Shown piece after piece: positions 34,095 through 42,440 of a stretch of DNA of 52,090 nt (positions within the stretch are counted from its first letter, which is position 1; each line of letters begins with the position of its first letter). Position numbers and translations under genes: made by a program. The notes under the pieces were generated by a model. The model worked only from the letters and a program-made list of their open reading frames with translations. It did no database searches and was not told the DNA's origin. The DNA comes from CAZUQA01 sp964622375. GTDB taxonomy: Bacteria > Bacillota_I > Bacilli_A > Erysipelotrichales > Erysipelotrichaceae. The stretch spans positions 1-52,090 of the forward strand of contig CAZUQA010000036.1 of the NCBI GenBank assembly GCA_964622375.1, given 5' to 3'.

Positions 34095-35627
34095 ATGATA
34101 TATGCAATAGAGATGCTCAATATCACTAAAGATTTTCCGGGGATACGAGCAAATGATAATGTTACTCTAAGAATTGAAAAGGGGAAAATTCACGCAATAT
34201 TGGGAGAGAATGGTGCCGGCAAATCGACTATCATGTCCATACTTTTTGGTTTATATCAACCATCCAGTGGCAGAATTATAGTTAATGGCAAGGAAGTTGT
34301 CGTCAGCAATCCCAATGTGGCAAACAACCTGGGAATCGGGATGGTCCATCAACACTTTAAGTTGATTGAAAACTACACAGTAACGGAGAATATAATCTTG
34401 GGTTCCGAGCCAAGAACGGTTTTTCACACAATCAATATGAAGAAAGCCATTGCCCGGGTTAAAGAAATATCCGAGAAGTATGGGCTGAATGTTGATCCGA
34501 CAGCTAAAATCCAAGATATTGGCGTTGGCATGCAACAACGGGTGGAAATATTGAAGATGCTTTATCGGGATTCCGATATTCTGATTTTCGATGAACCCAC
34601 GGCGGTATTGACGCCGCAAGAAATCCATGAATTGATGGATATCATGAAGAGTATGGCCGCCGAAGGTAAGACCATTCTGCTAATTACCCATAAGCTCAAC
34701 GAAATCAAAGAGGTGGCAGATATCTGTTCGGTTTTACGTAAAGGGAAACTCGTAGGAACGGTTAAGGTCAAAGATATCAATGAAGCGCAGATGGCGGAAA
34801 TGATGGTTGGGCGCAAGATAAATTTTGAACTGGATAAAAACGACATCAAGCTGGGAAATGTTGTCTTGTCAATAAAGAATCTGAATGTGAAAAATGCTGT
34901 TGGTTTACTGGCAGTGAAAGACTTCTCCTTAGAAGTTCGCGGTGGGGAGATTGTCGGTCTAGCTGGCATCGACGGCAATGGACAAACCGAGTTGGTATAT
35001 GCCTTGACTGGTCTGCGCAAGATTGAATCAGGGACAATCGAGCTAAACGGTGAGGATATTACGACCGTACCCACCAAAAAACGGCTGGCTAAAGGGATGT
35101 CTCATGTACCGGAAGACCGCCATCGCCACGGTTTAGTATTAGATTTTACTTTAGAAAACAACTTCATTATTCATAACTATGATGAAAATCCTTACAGCAA
35201 AAGCGGCATTCTTCAGCCTTCCATTATTAGTAAACACGCCGATGATTTGATTATGCAGTTTGATATCCGCAGCGGACAAGGAAGAGAATCGATAACCAGA
35301 ACGATGTCGGGGGGGAATCAACAAAAAGCAATAATCGCCCGAGAGATCGATCGTTCATCGGATTTACTGGTTGTTGTACAACCGACCAGAGGTCTGGATG
35401 TCGGCGCTATCGAATACATTCACGGTAGAATACTACAGGAACGCGATGCCGGGAAAGCTATACTTTTAGTGTCTTTGGAGCTTGATGAGGTTATGCAACT
35501 ATCGGATCGCATCGCCGTTATTCACAAAGGACAATTAACCGGTTTGATGGCTGGGGCAGGTGCTGATGAAAATGAAATTGGCTTAATGATGTCCGGGGCT
35601 TTGAGAAAAATCGCAGGTGAATTATGA
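34095..35627 (+). CDS. nucleoside ABC transporter ATP-binding protein (two domains)
   Basis: This 510-residue protein contains two ABC domains in tandem, as in the sugar/nucleoside (RbsA/YufO) class. Domain 1 has Walker A GENGAGKST near 37, a divergent signature VGMQQRVEIL and Walker B ILIFDEPTAVL near 160. Domain 2 has a degenerate Walker A (GIDGNGQTE near 293), a canonical signature MSGGNQQKAIIARE near 402 and VVVQPTRGLD, in which Gln replaces the catalytic Glu. This asymmetry is normal in the family. It powers the two permeases encoded next. ATGA overlap with the following gene. Confidence 0.93.
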   Translation: MIYAIEMLNITKDFPGIRANDNVTLRIEKGKIHAILGENGAGKSTIMSILFGLYQPSSGRIIVNGKEVVVSNPNVANNLGIGMVHQHFKLIENYTVTENIILGSEPRTVFHTINMKKAIARVKEISEKYGLNVDPTAKIQDIGVGMQQRVEILKMLYRDSDILIFDEPTAVLTPQEIHELMDIMKSMAAEGKTILLITHKLNEIKEVADICSVLRKGKLVGTVKVKDINEAQMAEMMVGRKINFELDKNDIKLGNVVLSIKNLNVKNAVGLLAVKDFSLEVRGGEIVGLAGIDGNGQTELVYALTGLRKIESGTIELNGEDITTVPTKKRLAKGMSHVPEDRHRHGLVLDFTLENNFIIHNYDENPYSKSGILQPSIISKHADDLIMQFDIRSGQGRESITRTMSGGNQQKAIIAREIDRSSDLLVVVQPTRGLDVGAIEYIHGRILQERDAGKAILLVSLELDEVMQLSDRIAVIHKGQLTGLMAGAGADENEIGLMMSGALRKIAGEL

Positions 35628-36727
35628 AAAAGAATAAAGCAATGATGGTATCGCTAGTAGCGGTTTTGTTAGGCTTGATGTTAGGTTTTGTTGTCGCGAT
35701 ATTGACTGGTAGGAATCCTCTGAATATGCTGTATGCCATACTGCGATCGCTTACCGGTTTTGATTTTTCCAAATCACGCCTTACTTTCAATGTAATATTT
35801 ATCTTAAACTGGTTTGTTGACTGTGTGCCTTTAATCCTTACCGGTTTATCAGTCGCTTTTGCTTATCGCACCGGTTTATTTAATATCGGTGCCGAAGGGC
35901 AATACATGATCGGCTCAACGGTGGCAGCTGCTGTAGCTTTATATGTTAAAGCCCCACCGCTTATTCATGTGACGCTTTGTATCCTGGCTGCCATGTTAGC
36001 CGGAGCCCTTTGGGGAGCGATTCCCGGTTTATTAAAAGCGACACGGAATATCCATGAAGTTGTTATTTGTATAATGATGAATTACATCGGTTGGTATGTG
36101 TCAAACTGGTTGGTACGGGGTTACATGCCGATTTATAAAGTGACCAATGATCGGACGATCGAAATTCCTTCAACCGCCAGAATCGAACGCGTCTTCGCTA
36201 ACTCACCCTCGCAGTTTAACTGGGGCTTTGTCGTAGTGATAATTGCCATTATTCTTTTTTGGTTTATTATCGAAAAGACAACTTTTGGTTATTCTTTAAA
36301 GGCGACGGGCTTTAATAAAGATGCAGCGAATTTTGCCGGTATGAAAGTTAAGCGGAATATTGTTTACTCCATGATGATTTCCGGAGCGATAGCTGGTAGT
36401 GTTGGCGCTTTACTGATATTAGGGATTTTTAGGTATGGCCGGATATTTACCATGTTTGACAACTATGGTTTTACCGGGATACCGGTAGCTTTAGTCGGTG
36501 CCGCTAATGCCTGGGGTGTAGCCTTAGCCGGGATGCTGTTTGGCTTGCTAAAAGCTTGTAGTAACAGCTTCCAACTATTTGGTATACCGAAGGAAATATC
36601 AGAGTTAATTCAAGCTTCCATAATATTCTTAGTGGCTATTCAATACGGCATTATTTATGTTCTTGACAAACTAAAGAAGAACAAGAATGAAGTAGTTGAA
36701 GTGCTAGGGGAAGGAGAACGCGACTGA
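35624..36727 (+). CDS. nucleoside ABC transporter permease 1 (YufP-like)
   Basis: This 367-residue protein has about nine membrane segments. ALSVAFAYRTGLFNIGAEGQYMIG-like sequence near residues 75-97 is the hallmark of BMP-associated permeases, and LVGAANAWGVALAGMLFG near 290 is the coupling region. It overlaps the ATPase gene by 4 bases and touches the next permease gene (TGATG), so all three are translationally coupled. With the partner permease it forms the heterodimeric channel for nucleosides. Confidence 0.92.
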   Translation: MKKNKAMMVSLVAVLLGLMLGFVVAILTGRNPLNMLYAILRSLTGFDFSKSRLTFNVIFILNWFVDCVPLILTGLSVAFAYRTGLFNIGAEGQYMIGSTVAAAVALYVKAPPLIHVTLCILAAMLAGALWGAIPGLLKATRNIHEVVICIMMNYIGWYVSNWLVRGYMPIYKVTNDRTIEIPSTARIERVFANSPSQFNWGFVVVIIAIILFWFIIEKTTFGYSLKATGFNKDAANFAGMKVKRNIVYSMMISGAIAGSVGALLILGIFRYGRIFTMFDNYGFTGIPVALVGAANAWGVALAGMLFGLLKACSNSFQLFGIPKEISELIQASIIFLVAIQYGIIYVLDKLKKNKNEVVEVLGEGERD

Positions 36728-37683
36728 TGAAACTGATTATCGAAATGTGTCCGATTGCTTTAATACTGGCAACCCCGCTAATCATCGCCGGTTTAGGCGG
36801 CTTTTGGGCGGAACGCTCCGGCGTCGTAAACATTGCCTTGGAGGGTATTATGGTGATGGGTGGTTTTGCCGGAGCCGGTTTCTTATATGTTTTTAGTGTA
36901 GGCAAAGTACCGGGGGCGCTTTGGCTTTCCTTGTTATTGGCGATTGTTGTCGGCATGATTTTTAGCACTTTGTTGGGATTTGCCGCTATCCACATGAAGT
37001 CGGATCAGACTATTACCGGAACTTCACTTAACATTATGGCTGGCGGTTTGGCAATTTATCTCTGCGAAATCATCTTTGGCGCAAAAAATACACCGGCGTA
37101 TTCTTTAAATGCGGCTTTTAATCGGATTTCTGTACCTGTTCTTAAAGATATTCCCGTCGTCGGTGAGATACTTTTCACCGACAACTATCCGACTTTATAT
37201 ATCGCTGTTGGCTTGGTATTGTTGACCTGGTTTGTCGCATACAAGACACCGTTTGGCATTCATTTGCGTTCTTGCGGTGAATATCCGCAAGCTAGTGCTT
37301 CTATGGGGATTTCTGTCACCAAGATGCGTTGGATCGGGGTAATCCTTTCCGGGGCGCTGGCTAGTTTCGCCGGAGCGGTTTCTGTGATCACAAACTCCCA
37401 AAGTTTCTATGCCGGGTCCATTCATGGGTTAGGTTTTATTGCGATTGCCACTTTGATTTTTGGCCGCTGGAATCCTTGGGGAATTTTGGGGGCGGGGTTG
37501 TTCTTTGGCTTTTCACAAACCCTGGGCTACTATTCGACGACTATACCGTTCTTTCTTAGTTGGCCGGGTGAGTTTTTTGCGGCTTTTCCCTATATCACGA
37601 CCGTGATAGTGTTAATCCTTACCAGCGGTAAAACGGTTGGTCCGAAAGCTGCCGGCCAAATTTACGACGCCGGTAAACGTTAG
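36727..37683 (+). CDS. nucleoside ABC transporter permease 2 (YufQ-like)
   Basis: This 318-residue protein has about nine to ten membrane segments and the BMP-permease pattern: GGFWAERSGVVNIALEGIM near residue 26, and LGFIAIATLIFGRWNPWG near 236 as the ATPase-coupling region. It is shorter than YufP-like partners, as usual. It starts within the stop codon of the preceding gene. Together with the BMP lipoprotein and ATPase it completes the uptake system. Confidence 0.92.
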   Translation: MKLIIEMCPIALILATPLIIAGLGGFWAERSGVVNIALEGIMVMGGFAGAGFLYVFSVGKVPGALWLSLLLAIVVGMIFSTLLGFAAIHMKSDQTITGTSLNIMAGGLAIYLCEIIFGAKNTPAYSLNAAFNRISVPVLKDIPVVGEILFTDNYPTLYIAVGLVLLTWFVAYKTPFGIHLRSCGEYPQASASMGISVTKMRWIGVILSGALASFAGAVSVITNSQSFYAGSIHGLGFIAIATLIFGRWNPWGILGAGLFFGFSQTLGYYSTTIPFFLSWPGEFFAAFPYITTVIVLILTSGKTVGPKAAGQIYDAGKR

Positions 37684-37718
37684 GGATAATAGAGTATGAC
37701 GATAAAAGGAGACCAGTG

Positions 37719-38525
37719 ATGGACAATGCGGAAAAGATCAAACTAGGTCGTCAATTCACCAAATTCGATGATGATCCCGCTTATAAATCTGATCAGGAGT
37801 TGAATTTACCACAACCGCCTTTAGTGAAAGCGGCGATGACAAAAAATCAAATTGATTTACCCATGAACTTTGAGGATTTAAACCTCAACAATGACGTGCT
37901 TTCCCTGCTCTATAATCGGGAAAGCCATCGCATTTACAGTCAAAAAGAAATGAGCTTATTGGAGCTGTCTTTCTTATTGTGGGCTACTCAGGGCATCAAG
38001 GAAATACGTGGTAACAACTATGCGACCATTAGAACCGTACCCTGTGGCGGTGCCCGCCATGAGTTTGAGACTTACCTGATAGTAAAAAACATTAAAGGAT
38101 TAGTACGTGGTATTTATCATTATTTACCAATGGAAGATGCCATTGAATTACTACAAGAGCTAGAAGATACCGACAAAAAGGTAAGTGAAGCTCTGATGGG
38201 TCAAGCTTGGGCCAGTAAAGCCAATGTCGTATTTTTGTGGTCTTTGGTGCCTTATCGTGCTGAGTGGCGCTATGGGATTTTTGCCCATCGGGTGATGATG
38301 ATGGACATCGGCCATGTTGGGGAGAACCTCTATTTAGCTTGCGAGGCTTTAGGTTTAGGAACCTGTGGGGTTGGGGCTTTTGATCGAACTGTTTGTGATG
38401 GCCTTATCGGCTTAGAGGGGACAGAAGAGTATACGGTATACGCCTCGCCGGTAGGAACCATCAACAAAAGTGCTAAAGAAAAAACAGCGCTGTCTCTCAA
38501 ACAGAAAAGACAAACGCTGGAGTAG
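37719..38525 (+). CDS. SagB-type nitroreductase family protein
   Basis: This 268-residue flavoprotein belongs to the nitroreductase fold. The FMN-contacting arginine/serine start is at NRESHRIYS near residue 67; LSFLLWATQGI near 88 and RTVPCGGARHEFETYL near 106-121 are typical of the SagB branch; EALGLGTCGVGAF near 209-221 is the second FMN contact. SagB enzymes oxidise azolines in peptide modification, but stand-alone members of unknown role are common, and no cyclodehydratase or precursor peptide is seen nearby. AAAGGAG 7 bases before the ATG at 37719. It follows the transporter operon by 35 bases and ends before a terminator. Confidence 0.82.
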   Translation: MDNAEKIKLGRQFTKFDDDPAYKSDQELNLPQPPLVKAAMTKNQIDLPMNFEDLNLNNDVLSLLYNRESHRIYSQKEMSLLELSFLLWATQGIKEIRGNNYATIRTVPCGGARHEFETYLIVKNIKGLVRGIYHYLPMEDAIELLQELEDTDKKVSEALMGQAWASKANVVFLWSLVPYRAEWRYGIFAHRVMMMDIGHVGENLYLACEALGLGTCGVGAFDRTVCDGLIGLEGTEEYTVYASPVGTINKSAKEKTALSLKQKRQTLE

Positions 38526-38542
38526 AGATAAATATTACAATT

Positions 38543-38570
38543 GAAGACTAGACTAAGTCTTCTTTTTTTA
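38543..38570. terminator. bidirectional terminator between the nitroreductase and PgsA-like genes
   Basis: GAAGAC (38543-38548) pairs with GTCTTC (38557-38562), followed by seven T residues. It overlaps the stop codon of the minus-strand gene. Confidence 0.75.
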
Positions 38571-39111
38571 AGGCGAAGATGGTAGTTATATTTTTCTGGA
38601 TTTTTTTTGAAATAATGTTGATGATCAGCTCTTCAATAGCCGAGATTAAACCGACGGCTGCTAAATAGATAGTCGGCAGCTTGAAGTCAAAAATGAAGCA
38701 CAAAAAAGGAAAACAGAAAACCGAGAAACCGGCTAATTTATTAGCGTAGGAGTGGAGAAAAGCAAATTCCTGGAATTTAATGTAGCCGACAAGTAAAGAG
38801 GCTAAACGGATGACTACCACAATGGCAATAGCGGCTATCAACCAGGCTTGCCAATCGAGGTAGGGATAAACGACAATAAAGACAATTGCGAAAAATGTTA
38901 AGTCAGCGATACTGTCCAGTGTAGCGCCAAAGTGACTGATGACATTGAAACGTCGCGCTAAATAGCCATCTAAAAGATCACTGGCACCGGCTAAAGCGTA
39001 GACAACAAAGAAAACTAATGAAAACGGTGGCAGAAACAAAAGAAAGAGCGCACAAATGACCCTTATTCCGGTTACTAGATTGGGTAAACTACTTTTGAAA
39101 TTCCTGCTCAT
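38548..39111 (-). CDS. CDP-alcohol phosphatidyltransferase family protein
   Basis: This 187-residue membrane protein has the full CDP-alcohol transferase motif, D-x2-DG-x2-AR-x8-G-x3-D-x3-D, beginning DLLDGYLARR near residue 45. Four to six hydrophobic segments surround it. The reaction joins an alcohol to the CDP-activated lipid (for example phosphatidylglycerol-phosphate synthesis, PgsA) in the cytoplasmic membrane. The exact alcohol cannot be read from the motif; a second PgsA elsewhere would make this a paralogue. It is transcribed alone. Confidence 0.88.
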   Translation of the reverse strand: MSRNFKSSLPNLVTGIRVICALFLLFLPPFSLVFFVVYALAGASDLLDGYLARRFNVISHFGATLDSIADLTFFAIVFIVVYPYLDWQAWLIAAIAIVVVIRLASLLVGYIKFQEFAFLHSYANKLAGFSVFCFPFLCFIFDFKLPTIYLAAVGLISAIEELIINIISKKIQKNITTIFALKKEDLV

Positions 39112-39231
39112 TGTTTGCGCTCCTAAAGAACTGCTTTATTGTTGGACTAATTATACTACTATTATTAGGGCGATTATCTCACATTTATCAGACAATTAAA
39201 AGTCGTTGTAAGTTTTCATTAAGGCTTTAGC

Positions 39232-39260
39232 TTGCGTTAAAAATGAATATTGCTTATAAT
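39232..39260 (+). promoter_or_regulatory. promoter of the DivIC-like gene
   Basis: TTGCGT (39232-39237), a 17-base spacer and TATAAT (39255-39260); the ATG follows at 39283, leaving a leader of about 16 bases. Confidence 0.65.
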
Positions 39261-39282
39261 GGGCTTACTTTAAGGAAAAGCT

Positions 39283-39579
39283 ATGGCGAAAAATTCTCGG
39301 AGACTGAAAATCGGCAATATCTTGGTAACCTTGGTCGTCTTGACTATATCAGGGTATTTTCTCTATCAAGCCGGTAGTGACATCGTATCGACGCTTAAAC
39401 TGACCAGCCAGGTTAAAGACAGTCAGAAACAAATTGAACTACTGGAAGAAGAGAATAAAATGTTAATTAACCAGAAAAATAAACTACAGGACCCGGAGTA
39501 CATAAAAAGTTATGCTCGGGGGGCTTACATGTTATCGAAGAATGGGGAACAGATATTCCACATCCGCGGTGATGAATAA
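39283..39579 (+). CDS. divIC: septum formation initiator, DivIC/FtsB family
   Basis: This 98-residue bitopic protein has a basic cytoplasmic N-terminus (NSRRLK), one membrane helix (about 12-32) and an extracellular coiled coil (QVKDSQKQIELLEEENKMLINQKNKL, in heptads, about 42-68). The C-terminal DPEYIKSYAR element is the mark of the DivIC/FtsB family, which joins FtsL and DivIB in the divisome. It is monocistronic with its own promoter and terminator; AAGGAAAAG precedes the ATG. Confidence 0.9.
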   Translation: MAKNSRRLKIGNILVTLVVLTISGYFLYQAGSDIVSTLKLTSQVKDSQKQIELLEEENKMLINQKNKLQDPEYIKSYARGAYMLSKNGEQIFHIRGDE

Positions 39580-39581
39580 AG

Positions 39582-39605
39582 AAAGACTTGAGTAAAGTCT
39601 TTTTA
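39582..39605. terminator. terminator between the DivIC-like and ABC permease genes
   Basis: AAAGACTT (39582-39589) pairs with AAGTCTTT (39595-39602), followed by TTATTT. It also overlaps the stop codon of the minus-strand gene. Confidence 0.75.
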
Positions 39606-41486
39606 TTTGGTATAAGCGAAAACCTGGGAAGAATTGTCAATCAAGGTAATGACAATAACAGAATAAGGTTGTTCGCTGATGTAAAGCGGAGTGATGAAAG
39701 CCAAATACTCTGACCATTGTTCAAAAGCAACGTCAATCAGATCAATACGCTGCCGTTGCAGACTATCTGTGTTGAAGTAAGGGATATGGTAAAGCGGGGC
39801 ACTGATACTCATTTTGGCAATCAACTGACTGTTGACTTGCGGGATTTCGTATTCATAAGCCGCTAATAATTCCAAGGTGTTGATAAAGCTCGGGAAAATC
39901 GCCACGGAGTAATCTAAAGCTAAGTTGCCTGAGGAGAAACTCAAATAACAAACCGGCAGACCGGAGTTTTGGTAGATAGCTGCAGTATCCAAACGGTATA
40001 AATCAGTTTCTAAGGCAGAAAGTAATTTAGCGGTTTTTTCCTGAGAACCGACGATTTTTCTGCCACCGCTATGGAGCGAATCGTCAATAGAAACCAACAA
40101 CCAATCTTTCTCAGTGCGCTGGTTTAATAAGGGCTGGTAAGAAGCTAACCAAATCTTATTATCCAAAATCTCATAATAAAAACTATAAGGGAGGAAAGCT
40201 TCGGATACACCATAGCGTCTTTTATAATTGAAAACCGCTCTTTGGTAGTTAAGATACAGGGTGAATTGCGAATGTTGCGGATTTAGCCGATAATTGATGA
40301 GCTGGGTTTGTAGTTGCGTAAATTCGCTGATGACTTTTTGTTGCTTGATAATAAGGTAGTCAGGGTGACCCGGGTCATCTTTGAAGATTGAAGCCAGGAA
40401 GTCTTCTCGGACTTCGATATACAAGACGGTTTCCGGTTCCGGGACAAAGGCCTCATAGCCGAAACCCCCGCTTAGCCGGATGGTTGTTAGGGCGATAATA
40501 ATAGCCAGGATATAGACAACGAAGATCTTCAAAGGGCGAAAGAGATTTTTAAAGCCGCGGGTTGCCAACATTCTGATAGACAAGAATACCAGTAAAGCCA
40601 AGATAATCGCAAACAGATAAGTAAACCAGGGGCGAAAGTTCAAGTTGGAAGTAGTCAAGTAACTTAAAAGAAAGACATTGAAAGTGAAGACATAACTCAT
40701 CAAAGGATAGATCATTCTGGAAGTTGAAGCATCGGCACTCTTTTCCGGTTTGCGACTGTAAAACAGCACAGAAGCCAATATCGGTACCAGCAGTAAAGCG
40801 AGTAAATAGATGACAAAGATATAAAGTGGGGTAGCACTGAGCCAAGTATAAAAGATACTGAAAAGTGGGGAGATAAAAGCCAGTAAATAAAAATTCTCAT
40901 AAGGGGGAAAACCCAGCAGGGTATTCTCCAGAAAGACGACGATAGCATAGTACAGTGATAAAGGTAAATTGATAAGAATTAAGGAAGCTAAGAAACTGTC
41001 GAAGCGATTGTTGCACTTTTGGATAATCAAAGTCACCAGATTATTGATGGTTAAGTAGAAGAGGACAATTTTTCCGTACATCAATAGATTTTCCCCCAAG
41101 AAAGGCGAGCCATAGAGATGAAGAGTAAATAGTCCACTGGCGACTGCTAAAGTTACCGGGAGTAAAGGAACAATGATGCCGATCAAGTAATTATGAATGA
41201 AGAGATCTTGCCTTTTTATCGGTAAAGCGAAGTAAAAATCACTGGAGTTTTTGGCATTAGTGAAGCTGAACAAGCCGATAGGAAAGACAAAACCCAAGAC
41301 TAAAAGAACGGCGGCGATAGCGTAAAAGTAATCGTAGGTGCTTTCAAGGCTGTTATAGTTATTGTAAGTTGCTAATACGACCAGCGGAAAAACCAGGAAA
41401 CAAAAAAGGAAGATGAAAATCATCCGACTTAAAAAACTACGCAAACGGAATTTGAAGTAGCGCCAAAGTTTGTCAGGGCGTCCCAT
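39603..41486 (-). CDS. ABC-2-like membrane protein, partner of the adjacent ATPase
   Basis: From the ATG at 41486 the protein has 627 residues; the frame also reaches a TTG at 41507, but GGAAGC precedes the ATG. About ten membrane segments lie in the first 320 residues; an FALPIKRQDLF element near residue 90 is typical of ABC-2 permeases that pair with YtrB-like ATPases. The C-terminal 290 residues are soluble and probably extracellular, with a single segment before them. The ATPase gene lies upstream and overlaps it, giving a two-gene operon. Substrate unknown; related Ytr-type systems respond to cell-wall stress. Confidence 0.75.
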   Translation of the reverse strand: MGRPDKLWRYFKFRLRSFLSRMIFIFLFCFLVFPLVVLATYNNYNSLESTYDYFYAIAAVLLVLGFVFPIGLFSFTNAKNSSDFYFALPIKRQDLFIHNYLIGIIVPLLPVTLAVASGLFTLHLYGSPFLGENLLMYGKIVLFYLTINNLVTLIIQKCNNRFDSFLASLILINLPLSLYYAIVVFLENTLLGFPPYENFYLLAFISPLFSIFYTWLSATPLYIFVIYLLALLLVPILASVLFYSRKPEKSADASTSRMIYPLMSYVFTFNVFLLSYLTTSNLNFRPWFTYLFAIILALLVFLSIRMLATRGFKNLFRPLKIFVVYILAIIIALTTIRLSGGFGYEAFVPEPETVLYIEVREDFLASIFKDDPGHPDYLIIKQQKVISEFTQLQTQLINYRLNPQHSQFTLYLNYQRAVFNYKRRYGVSEAFLPYSFYYEILDNKIWLASYQPLLNQRTEKDWLLVSIDDSLHSGGRKIVGSQEKTAKLLSALETDLYRLDTAAIYQNSGLPVCYLSFSSGNLALDYSVAIFPSFINTLELLAAYEYEIPQVNSQLIAKMSISAPLYHIPYFNTDSLQRQRIDLIDVAFEQWSEYLAFITPLYISEQPYSVIVITLIDNSSQVFAYTK

Positions 41487-42360
41487 GAGTTTGTGCTTCC
41501 ATTTCAAACAGGAAGGAGTCCTTGAGATTTAGCGGTAGTTCATCGATAAAAATTGGCTCCAGGCTGTTTAGTTGCTTTATTATTTTTTTGCGCTCACCAC
41601 GAACGATGAGAGTAATTACATGACCGTTTTTTTCAAAAGCCAACAAGGAAAACTTTGCGAAATCAGCTGGTGTTTTTTCGGTGGAAAATGATAATTGGAA
41701 TTTGCTGATGTCAGTGCTGAGTTCAGCCGCTGAGCCGCTGAGTTTCATATGGCCGTCTTTGATTAAACCTAAAGAATCACAGATGTCGGTCAGCTCACTC
41801 AGATTATCGGAAGTGATGATGGTGGTTTGCCCAAAATTTTCTACATTGTCTTTCAAAACGGCAATAAGGCCGGCTTGTTGGCCGCTTTCTAAGCCGTCAA
41901 AGACCTCATCCAACAACAAGTACTTACAATTACAGGCTAACGCTAAAGCTAAAGCGGCTTGTTTTTTGGCGCCGGAAGAAAAGCGGTTGATTTTCTTTTT
42001 CTCATTAAGCTGGAAGAGTTCCAACATTTGACGATAGGTTTTATCATTAAAATCGGGGTAGAAAATCAAATAGAACTTCCGCATATCGGCGATAGTAGCT
42101 TGATTTAAAAAGAAGGGGTCATCACTGACCAGACGGATTTGTTGTTTCATCAGGGGGTTTTCATAGACCGCTTGCCCATCGATCTTTACGAAACCGCCAT
42201 CGGCATGATAAATACCGGCAATTATCCGCAATACCGTCGATTTTCCGGAACCATCAGCACCCATTAAACCAAAAATCGTAGCGTTGGGGATGCGCAAAGA
42301 CAGATTGTCTAGAACCGCTTTATCGTAGAAAGTTTTTTTAACATTGATTAGTTCAATCAC
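41473..42360 (-). CDS. ABC transporter ATP-binding protein with degenerate motifs
   Basis: This 295-residue ATPase starts at a GTG with GGGAGA 7 bases upstream. Walker A is GADGSGKST near 35; the signature is FSSGAKKQAALAL near 129 (for LSGGQ); Walker B is YLLLDEVFDGLES near 148, where VFD-GLES replaces PTxGLD; and the switch region reads ITSDN near 182, with Ser-Asp in place of the usual His. The last 80 residues form an extra C-terminal domain. The sequence keeps nucleotide-binding residues but its hydrolysis site is altered, so it may bind ATP with slow turnover. It is coupled to the permease gene. Confidence 0.85.
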   Translation of the reverse strand: MIELINVKKTFYDKAVLDNLSLRIPNATIFGLMGADGSGKSTVLRIIAGIYHADGGFVKIDGQAVYENPLMKQQIRLVSDDPFFLNQATIADMRKFYLIFYPDFNDKTYRQMLELFQLNEKKKINRFSSGAKKQAALALALACNCKYLLLDEVFDGLESGQQAGLIAVLKDNVENFGQTTIITSDNLSELTDICDSLGLIKDGHMKLSGSAAELSTDISKFQLSFSTEKTPADFAKFSLLAFEKNGHVITLIVRGERKKIIKQLNSLEPIFIDELPLNLKDSFLFEMEAQTHGTP

Positions 42361-42440
42361 GATTTCTCTCCCGCCACTATTATATAATACAACAATGATG
42401 AATTTATGCTATATTTAGTAAGGAAAAAAGAGGTAGGTTT

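Noticed and set aside
37719..38525. Peptide-modifying (RiPP) cluster based on the SagB-like protein
   Set aside because: No cyclodehydratase, precursor peptide or maturation protease is visible nearby; an isolated nitroreductase is more likely.
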